From Balaenoptera acutorostrata (Eukaryota > Chordata > Mammalia > Artiodactyla > Balaenopteridae), in the NCBI RefSeq assembly GCF_949987535.1, contig NC_080074.1:30279478-30343477 (forward strand): a DNA stretch of 64,000 nt, read 5' to 3'. Below are positions 11,367-20,728 of the stretch, one piece after another. The stretch's first letter is position 1. Each line of letters begins with the position of its first letter. The notes under the pieces were generated by a model, which made no database searches, was not told where the DNA came from, and was given only the letters and a program-made list of their open reading frames with translations. Made by a program: the position numbers and the translations under genes.

Positions 11367-11760
11367 TTTGTTTTGTTTTGTTTTAATCTGTTTTTGTTTA
11401 TTTTAACATCTTTATGGGAGTATAATTGCTTTACAATGGTGTGTTAGTTTCTGCTGTATAACAAAGTGAATCAGCTATATGTATACATATATCCCCATAT
11501 CCCCTACCACTTGCATCTCTCTCCCACCCTCCCTATCCCACCCCTGTAGGTGGTCACAAAGCACCGAGCTGACCTCCCTGTGCTATGTGGCTGCTTCCCA
11601 CTAGCTATCTATTCTACATTTGGTAGTGTATATGTGTCCAAGCCACTCTCTCACTTCATCCCAGCTTACCCTTCTCCCTCCATGTGTCCTCAAGTCAATT
11701 CTCTACGTCTACATTTTTACTGCAGCCCTGCCCCTAGGTTCTTCAGAACCATATATTTTT

Positions 11761-14700
11761 TTAGATTCCATATATATGTGTTAGCATACGGTAATCGTTT
11801 TTCTCTTGCTGACGTACTTCACTCTGTATGACAGACTCTAGGTCCATCAACCTCACTACAAATAACTCAATTTCGTTTCTCTTTATGGCTGAGTAATATT
11901 CCATTGTATATATGTGCCACATCTTCTTTATCCATTCATCTGTCAATGGACACTTAGGTTGCTTCCATGTCCTGGTTACTGTACATAGTGATGCAATGAA
12001 CACTGTGGTACACGACTCTTTTTGAGTTATGGTTTCCTCAGGGTATATGCCCAGTAGTGGAATTGCTGGGGCATATGGTAGTTCTATTTTTAGTTTTTTA
12101 AGGAAGCAGCATACCGTTCTCCATAGTGGCTGTATCAATTTATATTCTCACCAACAGTGCAAGAGGGTCCCCTTTTCTTCACACCCTCTCCAGCATTTAC
12201 TGTTTGTAGATTTTTTGATGATGGCCATTCTGACCAGTGTGAGGTGATACCTCACTGTAGTTTTGATTTGCATTTATCTAATGATTAGTGATGTTGAGCA
12301 TCCTTTCATGTGTTTGTTGGCAATCTGTATATCTTCTTGGAGAAATTTCTATTTAGGTCTTCTGCCCATTTTTGGATTGGGTTGTTTGTTTTTTTGATAT
12401 TGAGCTGCATGAGCTGCTTGTATCTTTTGGAGATTAATCCTTTGTCAGTTGATTTGTTTGCAAATATTTTCTCCCTTTCTGAGGGTTGTCTTTTCGTCTT
12501 GTTTATAGTTTCCTTTGCTGTGCAAAAGCTTTTAAGTTTCATTAGGTCCCATTTGTTTATTTTTGTGTTTTTTTCCATTTCTCTAGGGGGTGGGTCAAAA
12601 AGGATCTGGCTGTGATTTATGTCATAGAGTCTTCTGCCTATATTTTCCTCTAAGCGTTTTATAGTGTCTGGCTTTACATTTAGGTCTTTAATCCATTTTG
12701 AGTTTATTTTTGTGTATGGTGTTAGGGAGTGTTCTAATTTCATTCTTTTACATGTAGCTGTCCAGTTTTCCCAGCACCACTTAGTGAGGAGGCTGTCTTT
12801 TCTCCATTGTATATTCTTGCCTCCTTTGTCAAAGATAAGGTGACCATATGTGTGTGAGTTTATCTCTGGGCTTTCTATCCTGCTCCATTGATCTATATTT
12901 CTGTTTTTGTGCCAGTACCATACTGTCTTGATTACTGTAGCTTTGTAGTATAGTCTGAAGTTAGGGAGCCTGATTTCTCCAGCTCAATTTTTCTTTCTCA
13001 AGGTTGCTTTGGCTATTCAGGGTCTTCTGTGTTTCAACACAAATTGTGAAATTTTTTGTTCTAGTTCTGTGAAAAAGCCATTGGTAGTTTCATAGGGATT
13101 GCATTGAATCTGTAGATTGCTTTGGGTAGTATAGTCATTTCCACAATGTTGATTTTTCCAATCCAAGAACACGGTATATCTCTCCATCTGTTTGTATCAT
13201 CTTTAATTTCTTTCATCAGTGTCTTATAGTTTTCTGCATACAGGTTTTTTGTCTCCTAGTTAGGTTTATTCCTAGGTATTTTATTCTTTTTGTTGCAATG
13301 GTAAATGGGAGTGTTTCCTTAATTTCTCTTTCAGATTTTTCATCATTAGTGTATAGGAATGCAAGAGATTTCTGTGCATTAATTTTGTATCCTGCTACTT
13401 AACCAAATTCATTGATTAGCTCTAGTAGTTTTCTGGTAGCATCTTTAGGATACTCTATATATAGCATCATGTTATGTGCAAACAGTGACAGCTTTACTTC
13501 TTTTCTGATTTGAATTCCTTTTGTTTCTTTTTCTTCTCTGATTGCTGTGGCTAAAACTTCCATACCTATGTTGAATAATAGTGGTGAGAGTGGGCAACCT
13601 TGTCTTGTTCCTGATATTAGTGGAAATGGTTTCAGTTTTTCACCATAGAGAACAATGTTGGCTGTGGGTTTGTCATATATGGATTTTATTATGTTGAGGT
13701 AAGTTCCCTCTGTGCCTACTTTCTGGAGGGTTTTTATCATAAATTGGTGTTGAATTTTGTCAAAAGCTTTTTCTGCATCTACTGAGATTATCATATGGTT
13801 TTTATCCTTCAATTTGTTAATATGGTGTATCACATTGATTGATTTGCATATATTGAACAATCCTTGCATTCCTGGGATAAACCCCACTTGATCATTGCGT
13901 ATGAACATTTTAATGTGCTGTTCTATTCTGTTTGCTAGTACTTTGTTGAGGATTTTTGCATCTATGTTCATCAGTGATATTGGCCTGTAGTTTTCTTTCT
14001 TTGTGACATCTTTGTCTGGTTTTGGTATCAGGATGATGGTGGCCTCATACAATGAGTTTGGGAGTGTTCCTTCCTCTGTTATATTTTGGAAGAGTTTGAG
14101 AAGGATAGTGTTAGTTCTTCTGTAAATGTCTGATAGAATTCGACTGTGAAGCCATCTGGTCCTGGGCTTTTGTTTGTTGGAAGATTTTGTCATCAAAATG
14201 TCAATTTTAGTGCTGGTGATTGGTCTGTTCATATTATTTATTTCTTCCTGGTTCAGTCTCAGAAGGTTGTGCTTTTCTAAGAATTTGTCCATTTCTTCCA
14301 GGTTGTTCATTTTATTGGCATATAGTTGCTTGTAGTAATCTCTCATGATCAGTTGTATTTCTGCAGTGTCAGTTGTTACCTCTCCTTCTTCCATTCTAAT
14401 TCTGTTGATTTGAGTCTTCTCCCTTTTTTTCTTGATGAGTCTGGCTAACGGTTTATCAATTTTCTTTATCTTCTCAAAGAACCAGATTTTAGTTTTATTG
14501 ATCTTTGCTATAATTTCCTTCATTTTTTTTTCATTTATATCTGATTTGATCTTCATGATTTCTTGCCTTCTGCTAACTTGGGTTTTTTTTGTTCTTTCCT
14601 TAATTGCTTTAGGTGTACGGTTAGGTTGTTTATTTGAGATGTTTCTTGTTTCTTAAGGTAAGGTTGTCTTGCTATATGCTTCCCTCTTAGAATTGCTTTT

Positions 14701-15566
14701 GCTGCATCCATAGCTTTTGGGTTGTTGTGTTTTCATTGTCATTTGTTTCTGGGTAATTTTTGATTTCCTCTTTGATTTCTTCAGTGATCTCTTGGTTATT
14801 TAGTAGCATATTGCTTAGCCTCCAGGTGTTTGTATTTTTTTACAGATTTTTTTCCTGTAATTGATATCTAGTCTCATAGCATTGTGGTCGGAAAGATACT
14901 TGATATGATTTCACTTTTCTTTAATTTACCAAGGCTTGATTTGTGACCCAAGATATGATCTATCCTGGAGAATGTTCCATGAGCACTTGAGAAGAAAGTG
15001 TATTCTGTTGTTTTTGGATGGAATGTCCTATAAATATCAATTGAGTCCATCTTATTTAATGTGTCATTTAAAGCTTGTTTTTCCTTATTTATTTTCATTT
15101 TGGATGATCTGTCCATTGGGGAAAGTGGGGTGTTAAAGTCCCCTACTATGATTGTGTTACTGTTGATTTCCCCATTTCTGGCTGTTAGCATTTGCCTTAT
15201 GTATTGAGGTGCTCCTATGTTGAGTGCATAAATATTTACAACTGTTATATCTTCTTCTTGGATTGATCCCTTGATCATTATGTAGTGTCCTTCATTATCT
15301 TGTCATAGTCTTTACTTTAAAATCTATTTTGTCTGATATAAGAATTGCTACTCCACCCTTCTTTTGATTTTCATTTGCATTGTATATCTTTTTCCATCGC
15401 TCACTTTTAGTCTGTATGTGTCCCTAGGTCTGAAGTGGGTCTCTTGTGGACAGCATATATATGGGTCTTGTTTTGGTATCCATTCAGCCAGTCTATGTGT
15501 TTTGGTTGGAGCATTTAATCCATTTACATTTAAAGTAATTATCAACATGTATGTTTCTATTACCAT
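11761..15566 (-). pseudogene. L1-A ORF2 remnant (endonuclease / reverse transcriptase)
   Basis: ORF2p normally nicks target DNA with an AP-like endonuclease and reverse-transcribes L1 RNA. The endonuclease start is seen at 15348-15566 ('LNVNGLNAPTK', 'QETHFRPRDTYRL') and its middle at 14874-15278 (GDFN, 'SRIDHILGHKSSLG'). The reverse transcriptase is in the 385-codon frame 13399-14556: motif A '[13 protein letters not shown]' is kept, '[15 protein letters not shown]' is kept, but the catalytic FADD is replaced by FAHN. Residues about 122-149 of that frame do not match ORF2p, showing two compensating frameshifts. C-terminal parts are at 12306-12743 and 11761-12138. Dead by several independent lesions. 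Confidence 0.92.
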
Positions 15567-15624
15567 TTTCTTAATTGTTTTGGGTTTGTTATTGTAGGTC
15601 TTTTCCTTCTCTTGTGTTTCCTGC

Positions 15625-16515
15625 CTAGAAAAGTTCCTTTAGCATTTGTTGTAAAGCTGGTTTGGTGGTGCTGAATTCTCTTAGCTTTTGCTTGTCTGTA
15701 AAGGTTTTAATTTCTCCATCGAATCTGAATGAGATCTTTGCTGGGTTGAGTAATCTTGGCTGTAGGTTTTTCCCGTTCATCACTTTAAATACGTCCTGCC
15801 ACACCCTTCTGGCTTGCACAGTTTCTGTTGAAAGATCAGCTGTTAACATTATGAGGATTCCCTTGTATATTATTTGTTGCTTTTCCCTTGCTGCTTTTAA
15901 TATTTTTTCTTTGTATTTACTTTTTGATAGTTTGATTAATATGTGTGTTGGCGTGTTTCTCCTTGGATTTATCCTTTATGGGGATCTCTGTGTGTCCTGG
16001 ACTTAGTTCCTATTTCCTTTCCCATATTAGAGAAGTTTTCCACTATAATCTCTTCAAATATTTTCTCAGTCCCTTTCTTTTTCTATTCTTCTTCTGGGAC
16101 CCCTACAATTCGAATGTTGGTGCATTTAATGTTGTCCCAGAGCTCTGAGTCTGTCCTCAATTCTTTTCATTCTTTTTTCTTTATTCTGCTCTGTGGTAGT
16201 TATTTCCACTATTTTATCTTCCAGGTCACTTATCCGTTGTTCTGCCTCAGTTATTTTGCTATTGATTCCTTCTAGAGAATTTTTATTTTCATTTATTGTG
16301 TTGTTCATCATTCTTTCTTTGCTCTTTAGTTCTTCTAGGTCCTTGTTAAACATTTCTTGTATTTTCTCCATTCTATTTCCAAGATTTTGGATCATCTTTA
16401 CTATCATTACTCTCAATTCTTTTTTGGGTAGACTGCCTATTTCCTCTTCATTTTTTTGCGCTGGTGGGCTTTTACCTTGCTCCTTCATCTGCTGTGTATT
16501 TCTCTGTCTTCTCAT
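15625..16515 (-). pseudogene. L1-A ORF1 remnant (RNA-binding chaperone)
   Basis: ORF1p trimerises through a coiled coil and coats L1 RNA. The N-terminal part, 16126-16515, begins 'MRRQRNTQQMKEQGK' and contains the heptad-rich coiled coil ('ITEAEQRISDLEDKIVE'). It ends early because about 2 bases are missing near 16128 compared with L1-D, changing the frame after 'EDRLRAL'. The C-terminal domain reappears at 15625-15849 ('FRFDGEIKTFTDKQKLREFS', ends 'LQQMLKELF'). Total span 891 nt, close to the 894 nt of the L1-D ORF1. Confidence 0.9.
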
Positions 16516-17017
16516 TTTGCCTACCTTACTGTGTTTGGGGTCTCCTTTTCACAGGCTGCAGGTTCATAGTTCCTGTTGTTTTTGGTGTCTGCCCCCAGAG
16601 GGTAATTTTGGTTCAGTGGGTTGTTTTGGCTTCTTGGTGGAGGGGACTGGTGCCTGTGTTCTGGTGGTTGAGGATGGATCTTGTTTTTCTGGTGGGCAGG
16701 ACCACATCTTGTGGTGTTTTTTGGGGTGTCTGTGAACTTATTATGATTTTAGGCAGCCTCTCTGCTAATGGATGTGGTTGTGTTTCTGTCTTGTTAGTTG
16801 TTTGGCATGTGGTGTCCAGCACTGGAGCTTGCTGGTCATTGAGTGGAGCTAGGTCTTAGCATTGAGATGGAGGTCTCTGGGAGAGCTCTTGCCGACTGAT
16901 ATTACATTGGGCCAGGAGGTCTCTGGTGGGCCAATGTCATGAACTCTGCTCTCCCACCTCAGAGGCTCAGGCCTGATACCCACCCAAAACACCAAGACCC
17001 TGTTAGCCACATGGCTC

Positions 17018-17127
17018 TATAACTTTGTCCAGTGCAGTTTTTGCTTTGATAATTCCTATCCACATGGAAAATGAATTTTGTCCCATAGGATTCCACTGGA
17101 GGTGCCACTCGTGCAAGTCACAGGTCT
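17018..17127. other. Non-L1 segment between L1-A body and its right target-site copy
   Basis: L1-type homology ends at 17017, yet the target-site copy begins at 17128. The 110 bases between ('tataactttgtccagtgcag' onward) match neither L1-C/L1-D 5' UTR nor the split old L1. They were inside the insertion when it landed, or are 5' UTR of a different L1 subfamily. Confidence 0.6.
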
Positions 17128-17290
17128 CAAGTGATGCACTTTGTCAGGAATATCATGCAATGATGATGTGTTCTTCCTATTGCATGCTATTGGGGCATGC
17201 ACAATTTTAATTTGTTGCATTCCTTGTGATGTTAACTTTGCTTACTTGATTCATTTGATGAAGATGGTCTCTGCCAGATTTCTTAGCACT
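17128..17290 (+). mobile_element. Old L1 3' UTR, right part after L1-A
   Basis: Continues the element broken at 11366: 'caagtgatgcactttgtcag', then 'gaatatcatgcaatgatgat', 'gtgatgttaactttgctt' and 'ggtctctgccagatttct'. It joins the left part cleanly when L1-A and one target-site copy are removed. Confidence 0.65.
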
Positions 17291-17366
17291 CAGAATCTAA
17301 GATCCGGTTGCTAAGTGGGCTCCTTGCTTTGGGATGTTGCCACCCCCAGTCCCTCTCAGTGGATAA

Positions 17367-17426
17367 ACCTGAGATGATGGTGGCTTGGACAAGCGTGGCA
17401 GAGGTGGTAAGAAGTGGGGGATTCTG
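17367..17426 (-). mobile_element. L2 LINE fragment, minus strand
   Basis: 'gagatgatggtggcttgg' followed by 'ggcagaggtggtaagaagtg' is antisense L2 sequence upstream of its 3' end. It is cut by the SINE that starts at 17427. Confidence 0.55.
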
Positions 17427-17534
17427 GGGAATTCCCTGACAGTCCAGTGTTTAAGAATTTGAGCTTTCAGTCCCAAGGGGGCAGGTTTGATCCCTGGTTA
17501 GGGAACCAAGATCTCACAAGCCACGTAGCGTCAA
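17427..17534 (+). mobile_element. CHR-2-like tRNA-derived SINE, plus strand
   Basis: 'gggaattccctgacagtcc', then 'gagctttcagtcccaag', a degenerate B box 'aggtttgatccctgg' and 'agggaaccaagatctcac' with 'aagccacgtagcg'. This is the second SINE type of cetartiodactyls: its head differs from the CHR-1 type and its body is shorter. No long A tail remains. The 17414-17995 frame that crosses it is not a gene. Confidence 0.75.
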
Positions 17535-17859
17535 CTGGAGGCTCTTGGGAAGAACCCGCTTCTAAACTCATTCAGATTGTTGGCAGAATCCAGTTTCTTG
17601 TGGCTATGGCTCCGAGGTCCTGTTTCCCGGCTGGCTGGGAGCTGGGAGCTGTTCTCTTTTCCTACAGGCTGCCTGGACTCCTTTTCATGTGTCCCCAAAC
17701 TCTTCACAAAATTCACTCTTTTAATGTATACAAGTCAGTGGACTTAGTATATTCACCTAGTTGTGCAACCACCCCACATCTGTTTATCACATTTCTGCTG
17801 AGTCTCCCTTTCTACATCCATCCACTCGTGGTTTCCATATTTACCTTCTTAAAGCACAG
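17535..17859 (+). mobile_element. Old repeat fragments, including an L1 3' UTR piece at 17700-17790
   Basis: 17700-17790 reads 'aaaattcactcttttaatg', 'cagtggacttagtatattc' and 'tagttgtgcaaccacc', a typical old L1 3' UTR segment in plus orientation. The stretch 17540-17695 ('ttctaaactcattcagattg', 'ttggcagaatccagtttc') is another widespread old repeat that I cannot name. Confidence 0.5.
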
Positions 17860-18170
17860 AATAATTAGGTCTCTCCTGATCCGAAAACCTGTTAACAGCC
17901 TCTGCTTACTCAATCATCTATTATTTTTCAGTCTGGGTTCAAGGCCCTCCAGACCCTGGCCGTCTTCACATCTCCACTCCCACAAAGTTAAATGATTTTT
18001 ATTTCTTAAAATTTCTGAAAAGCTACTTTGCTCTCTAGCACATGCTCTCTCCTTAATCCGAAACACAACACTCTCCTGCCACCAATTTAGCATCATATAT
18101 AATTCCTACTCATCATTCATTCTTATCTCATATGTCATCAACCTCAAAATGTCTCTCCTTTACTTCATAA
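17860..18170 (+). mobile_element. L2 LINE 3' region, plus strand
   Basis: 'aaaacctgttaacagcctc', 'ttcaaggccctccagaccc', 'tagcacatgctctctcc' and 'attcctactcatcattc' follow the order of sense L2. Confidence 0.55.
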
Positions 18171-18184
18171 CTGATTATCTAAAG

Positions 18185-18625
18185 GTCAGTTTGGCTGTGC
18201 CTAACAGAAATCATAGAAACAGTGCTTCACAAAGATAAAAGTTTAAACCTTTCTCGTAAGAAGTCTAGATCTGAGCAGTCTCTAGGGTGGGAATGATGAC
18301 TTTCTAGCTTCATGTTTCACTAAAACTAGGGTGTGACCCAGGTCCCCACAGACCAAAATAGACTCACTTACAGAAGGAGCATCCTAAACAGTAAGATGGA
18401 GAAAAGAGGAAAGACATAAGCCACATTCTGGTTCTCTTTTAAACAAACTACCTGAAAGATCCACATAATACTGCAACTTCCAACTCATTGATTAGCATGT
18501 ATTTAGGCAAATGACACCACCTGGCTGAAAGGATGTCGGGAAATGTAAACTTCCTTTTTGACAGTCAACATTCTGAAAGGGGAGATTGGAAACTGGAGCA
18601 GGCAACTTGCAGTCTCTGTAACAAC
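18185..18625. mobile_element. Ancient medium-reiterated repeat, family not named
   Basis: 'gtgcctaacagaaatcatag', 'agaagtctagatctgagc', 'gatgtcgggaaatgtaaac' and 'caacttgcagtctctgta' follow a recurrent old mammalian repeat. Family assignment needs a library search. Confidence 0.4.
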
Positions 18626-19704
18626 CTATATTCTCTGCTTTTAGACATTTTTGTCCTGATATTGCAGCTATTTGGGTAATAACTGTGGATAAAAATTTTA
18701 TCCCTATTTAGATCACAGACTCTGAGAAGGCACATATTGAATTAACCTTTGTATACACTTCAGTGTTTAACTTTTTTTTTTCACATCAAAGTGTGTTGAT
18801 GTTTAGATGACAAATCATAACTTACTCTCTTCTGAATTCAGAACCAATTATGATAGAGACACAGGAGTAATATAATAATAACTGGGAAAGCTGGATTGGA
18901 GTATGAAAACCCAGCTTGGACCGAAGGCCATAGTTGTTTTCCTATAAATACTTCATAATTTTACCTCAGGCAAAGAAATCACATGACTACAGCTTTACAC
19001 AATTAGATCTTGCTTGGTTGCTTTTTGCATGGAGTATAGGAATAGAGAGGGCTTATGTTCTTTAAGGAAGACTAGTTCAAGAGATGGGTTCAGAGAATGA
19101 AAGAGAGACATTGAGAGATGAGACTTTATTAATTCTACCAGCTAGATAATTTACTGATTTGTCTGTAGTATGGTCAAGTAAGGGCTAGAAGAAAGACCCA
19201 GAGGTGTTTTTTTAATATTTTTATACCTGGGCAATGCAGTGAAACTCTATTGGGGCAGGAGTGGGTAATTAGTGCTTCTCTTAACAAAGTGTGTAGTATG
19301 TACACATTTATTGCAGTCACTGACCTGGGAATTTCAATAACTTCGTCTAAAGACTTCTCACATGCTGTGCAGTAATTACAATAAGAGCTTAGCATCATAT
19401 GGATAATCAACTCTCCCACTTCGGGTCTGATGATCATTTTTAGTGACTTCTTAAAGAAATAAGGAAAGGGGAGGGTTAACTGCTTTTATTTAAAAGTGTG
19501 TTATAACTTATTGACAACTTGCCAAAGAAAATCAAACAAGTAATATTTGCATAGCAAACACACTTTTTTCTTTTGAATTCCATTGTTACTGACTAATAAG
19601 GGAGTCTTTGATTATGAATGACCAAATCACAAAATAGAAATTTATAGAAGGTGTAGTAGGACTGTGGAACATTAGATGACATAATCAGTTCTTTCTTAAC
19701 ACTT
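18626..19704. other. Non-coding stretch, nothing recognised
   Basis: No long frame on either strand except an 87-codon minus frame (19174-19437) with no domain. Confidence 0.5.
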
Positions 19705-19890
19705 TTTAACCTTCTATTTTAGTTTTTATCTGATTATCTTATTGTTTACTCTTTACAGTTCTGTTTCACTGACCAGGCTGTGAGTTCTTTGATTAAAGAA
19801 AGTGGATTTTAATTAATGTTGGGATTCCCAGAACCTATCACTCTTCCCAGAACAAAGCATATTACTTAATATAAGACTAATGAATTCTCC
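19705..19890 (+). mobile_element. Probable L2 3' end, plus strand
   Basis: 'atcttattgtttactctttac', then 'caggctgtgagttctttgat' and 'gggattcccagaacctatc' follow the last part of L2. Weak. Confidence 0.4.
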
Positions 19891-20461
19891 ATTTGCGTGT
19901 GTGTGAGTGATGAAGAAAATAATATATCTCCAATGTGGAAAGCTCATAGTCTCTATCTATCTACTTCTCTATTTATTTGTGAACAAGAATGACAAATACA
20001 GAAAAAATAGTTCTGTTTCCAAATACACTTTAAGTTTTAACTTTATTTATGCCTTAGAGCATGTAAGTAAGAGAAGGAGTGAAGAAGTTTGAATGAAAAA
20101 CATAAAGTTTTAACGCCTTGAGAAATACTATTTATAGGGATAAAGAAAGAAATTTTAAGTACTATACTAAAGGCATGGGGGCTAGGAGAGGTGGATACCT
20201 ATGCATACCCAAAAGAGTGCTGCAACCATAAATTTTAATGTAGATACTTGCATTTGATGAGTGCCTAGAAGTCCCATTACTCTAAGTCATCCTAAGCATG
20301 TAATGGGATATTGTTGATTCAACACATCTTGCTTGAGGCTTTTTTCTGAACCAGTTCTTGGTTTTGAGTATCCAGCTGAAAAATACAGGCTTTCATGGAG
20401 ATTGTGCTTAGTGATGGCAGTGAGATGCACAAATACAGAAAGTTACTGAGACTTGATAGAT
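19891..20461. other. Non-coding stretch, nothing recognised
   Basis: No gene or named repeat recognised. Confidence 0.5.
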
Positions 20462-20512
20462 ACTAAAACAAAACAAAACAAAACAAACAAAACAAAAAAA
20501 CACACAAAAGAG
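20462..20512. repeat. (AAAC)n A-rich short tandem repeat
   Basis: Irregular AAAC/AAAAC units. No retroelement body is seen directly upstream, so it looks like an independent simple repeat. Confidence 0.8.
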
Positions 20513-20546
20513 AAACTAATACTTTATAACAAAGCTTTTTTCCTTA

Positions 20547-20728
20547 CAGAATCTATTTTTTTTAATTTTTATTTTATATTGGAGTATAGTTGATTTATGA
20601 TGTTGTGTTAGTTTCAGGTATACAGCAAAGTGATTCAGTTACACACATACATATATCTATTCCTTTTCAGATTCTTTTCCTATATCAGTTATTACAGAAC
20701 ATTGAGTAGAGTTCAGAATCTATTTTTT
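20547..20728 (-). mobile_element. Severely 5'-truncated L1 3' end with 15-bp target-site duplication
   Basis: A 152-bp insert (20562-20713) is the antisense L1 3' tail: a T-run, 'ttggagtatagttgattta', 'gttgtgttagtttcaggta' and 'cagcaaagtgattcagtta'. It is flanked by perfect copies of 'cagaatctatttttt' at 20547-20561 and 20714-20728. The wording differs from L1-A/B ('tttcaggtatacagc' against 'tttctgctgtataac'), so it belongs to another L1 subfamily. Confidence 0.9.

Larger units (their letters stand above)
11367..17127 (-). mobile_element. L1-A: 5.8 kb cetacean-type L1, minus strand
   Basis: Perfect 15-bp target-site copies 'caagtgatgcacttt' flank it at 11352-11366 and 17128-17142. The 3' poly(A) appears as a T/TTTTG-rich run at 11367-11398. 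Then come a 3' UTR to 11760, ORF2 (15566 down to 11761), a short inter-ORF spacer, ORF1 (16515 down to 15625), and about 500 bases of 5' UTR up to 17017. The last 110 bases (17018-17127) do not match the other L1 5' UTRs. Compared with L1-C and L1-D it lacks their upstream 1.5-1.6 kb. Both ORFs are broken. Confidence 0.95.

Noticed and set aside
16193..16859. 180- and 131-codon plus-strand frames
   Set aside because: Antisense of L1-A ORF1 and its 5' UTR; low-complexity Ser/Phe/Leu-rich composition.
17414..17995. 193-codon plus-strand open frame
   Set aside because: It is stitched from an L2 piece, a CHR-2-like SINE, an old L1 fragment and another L2 piece. Not a gene.
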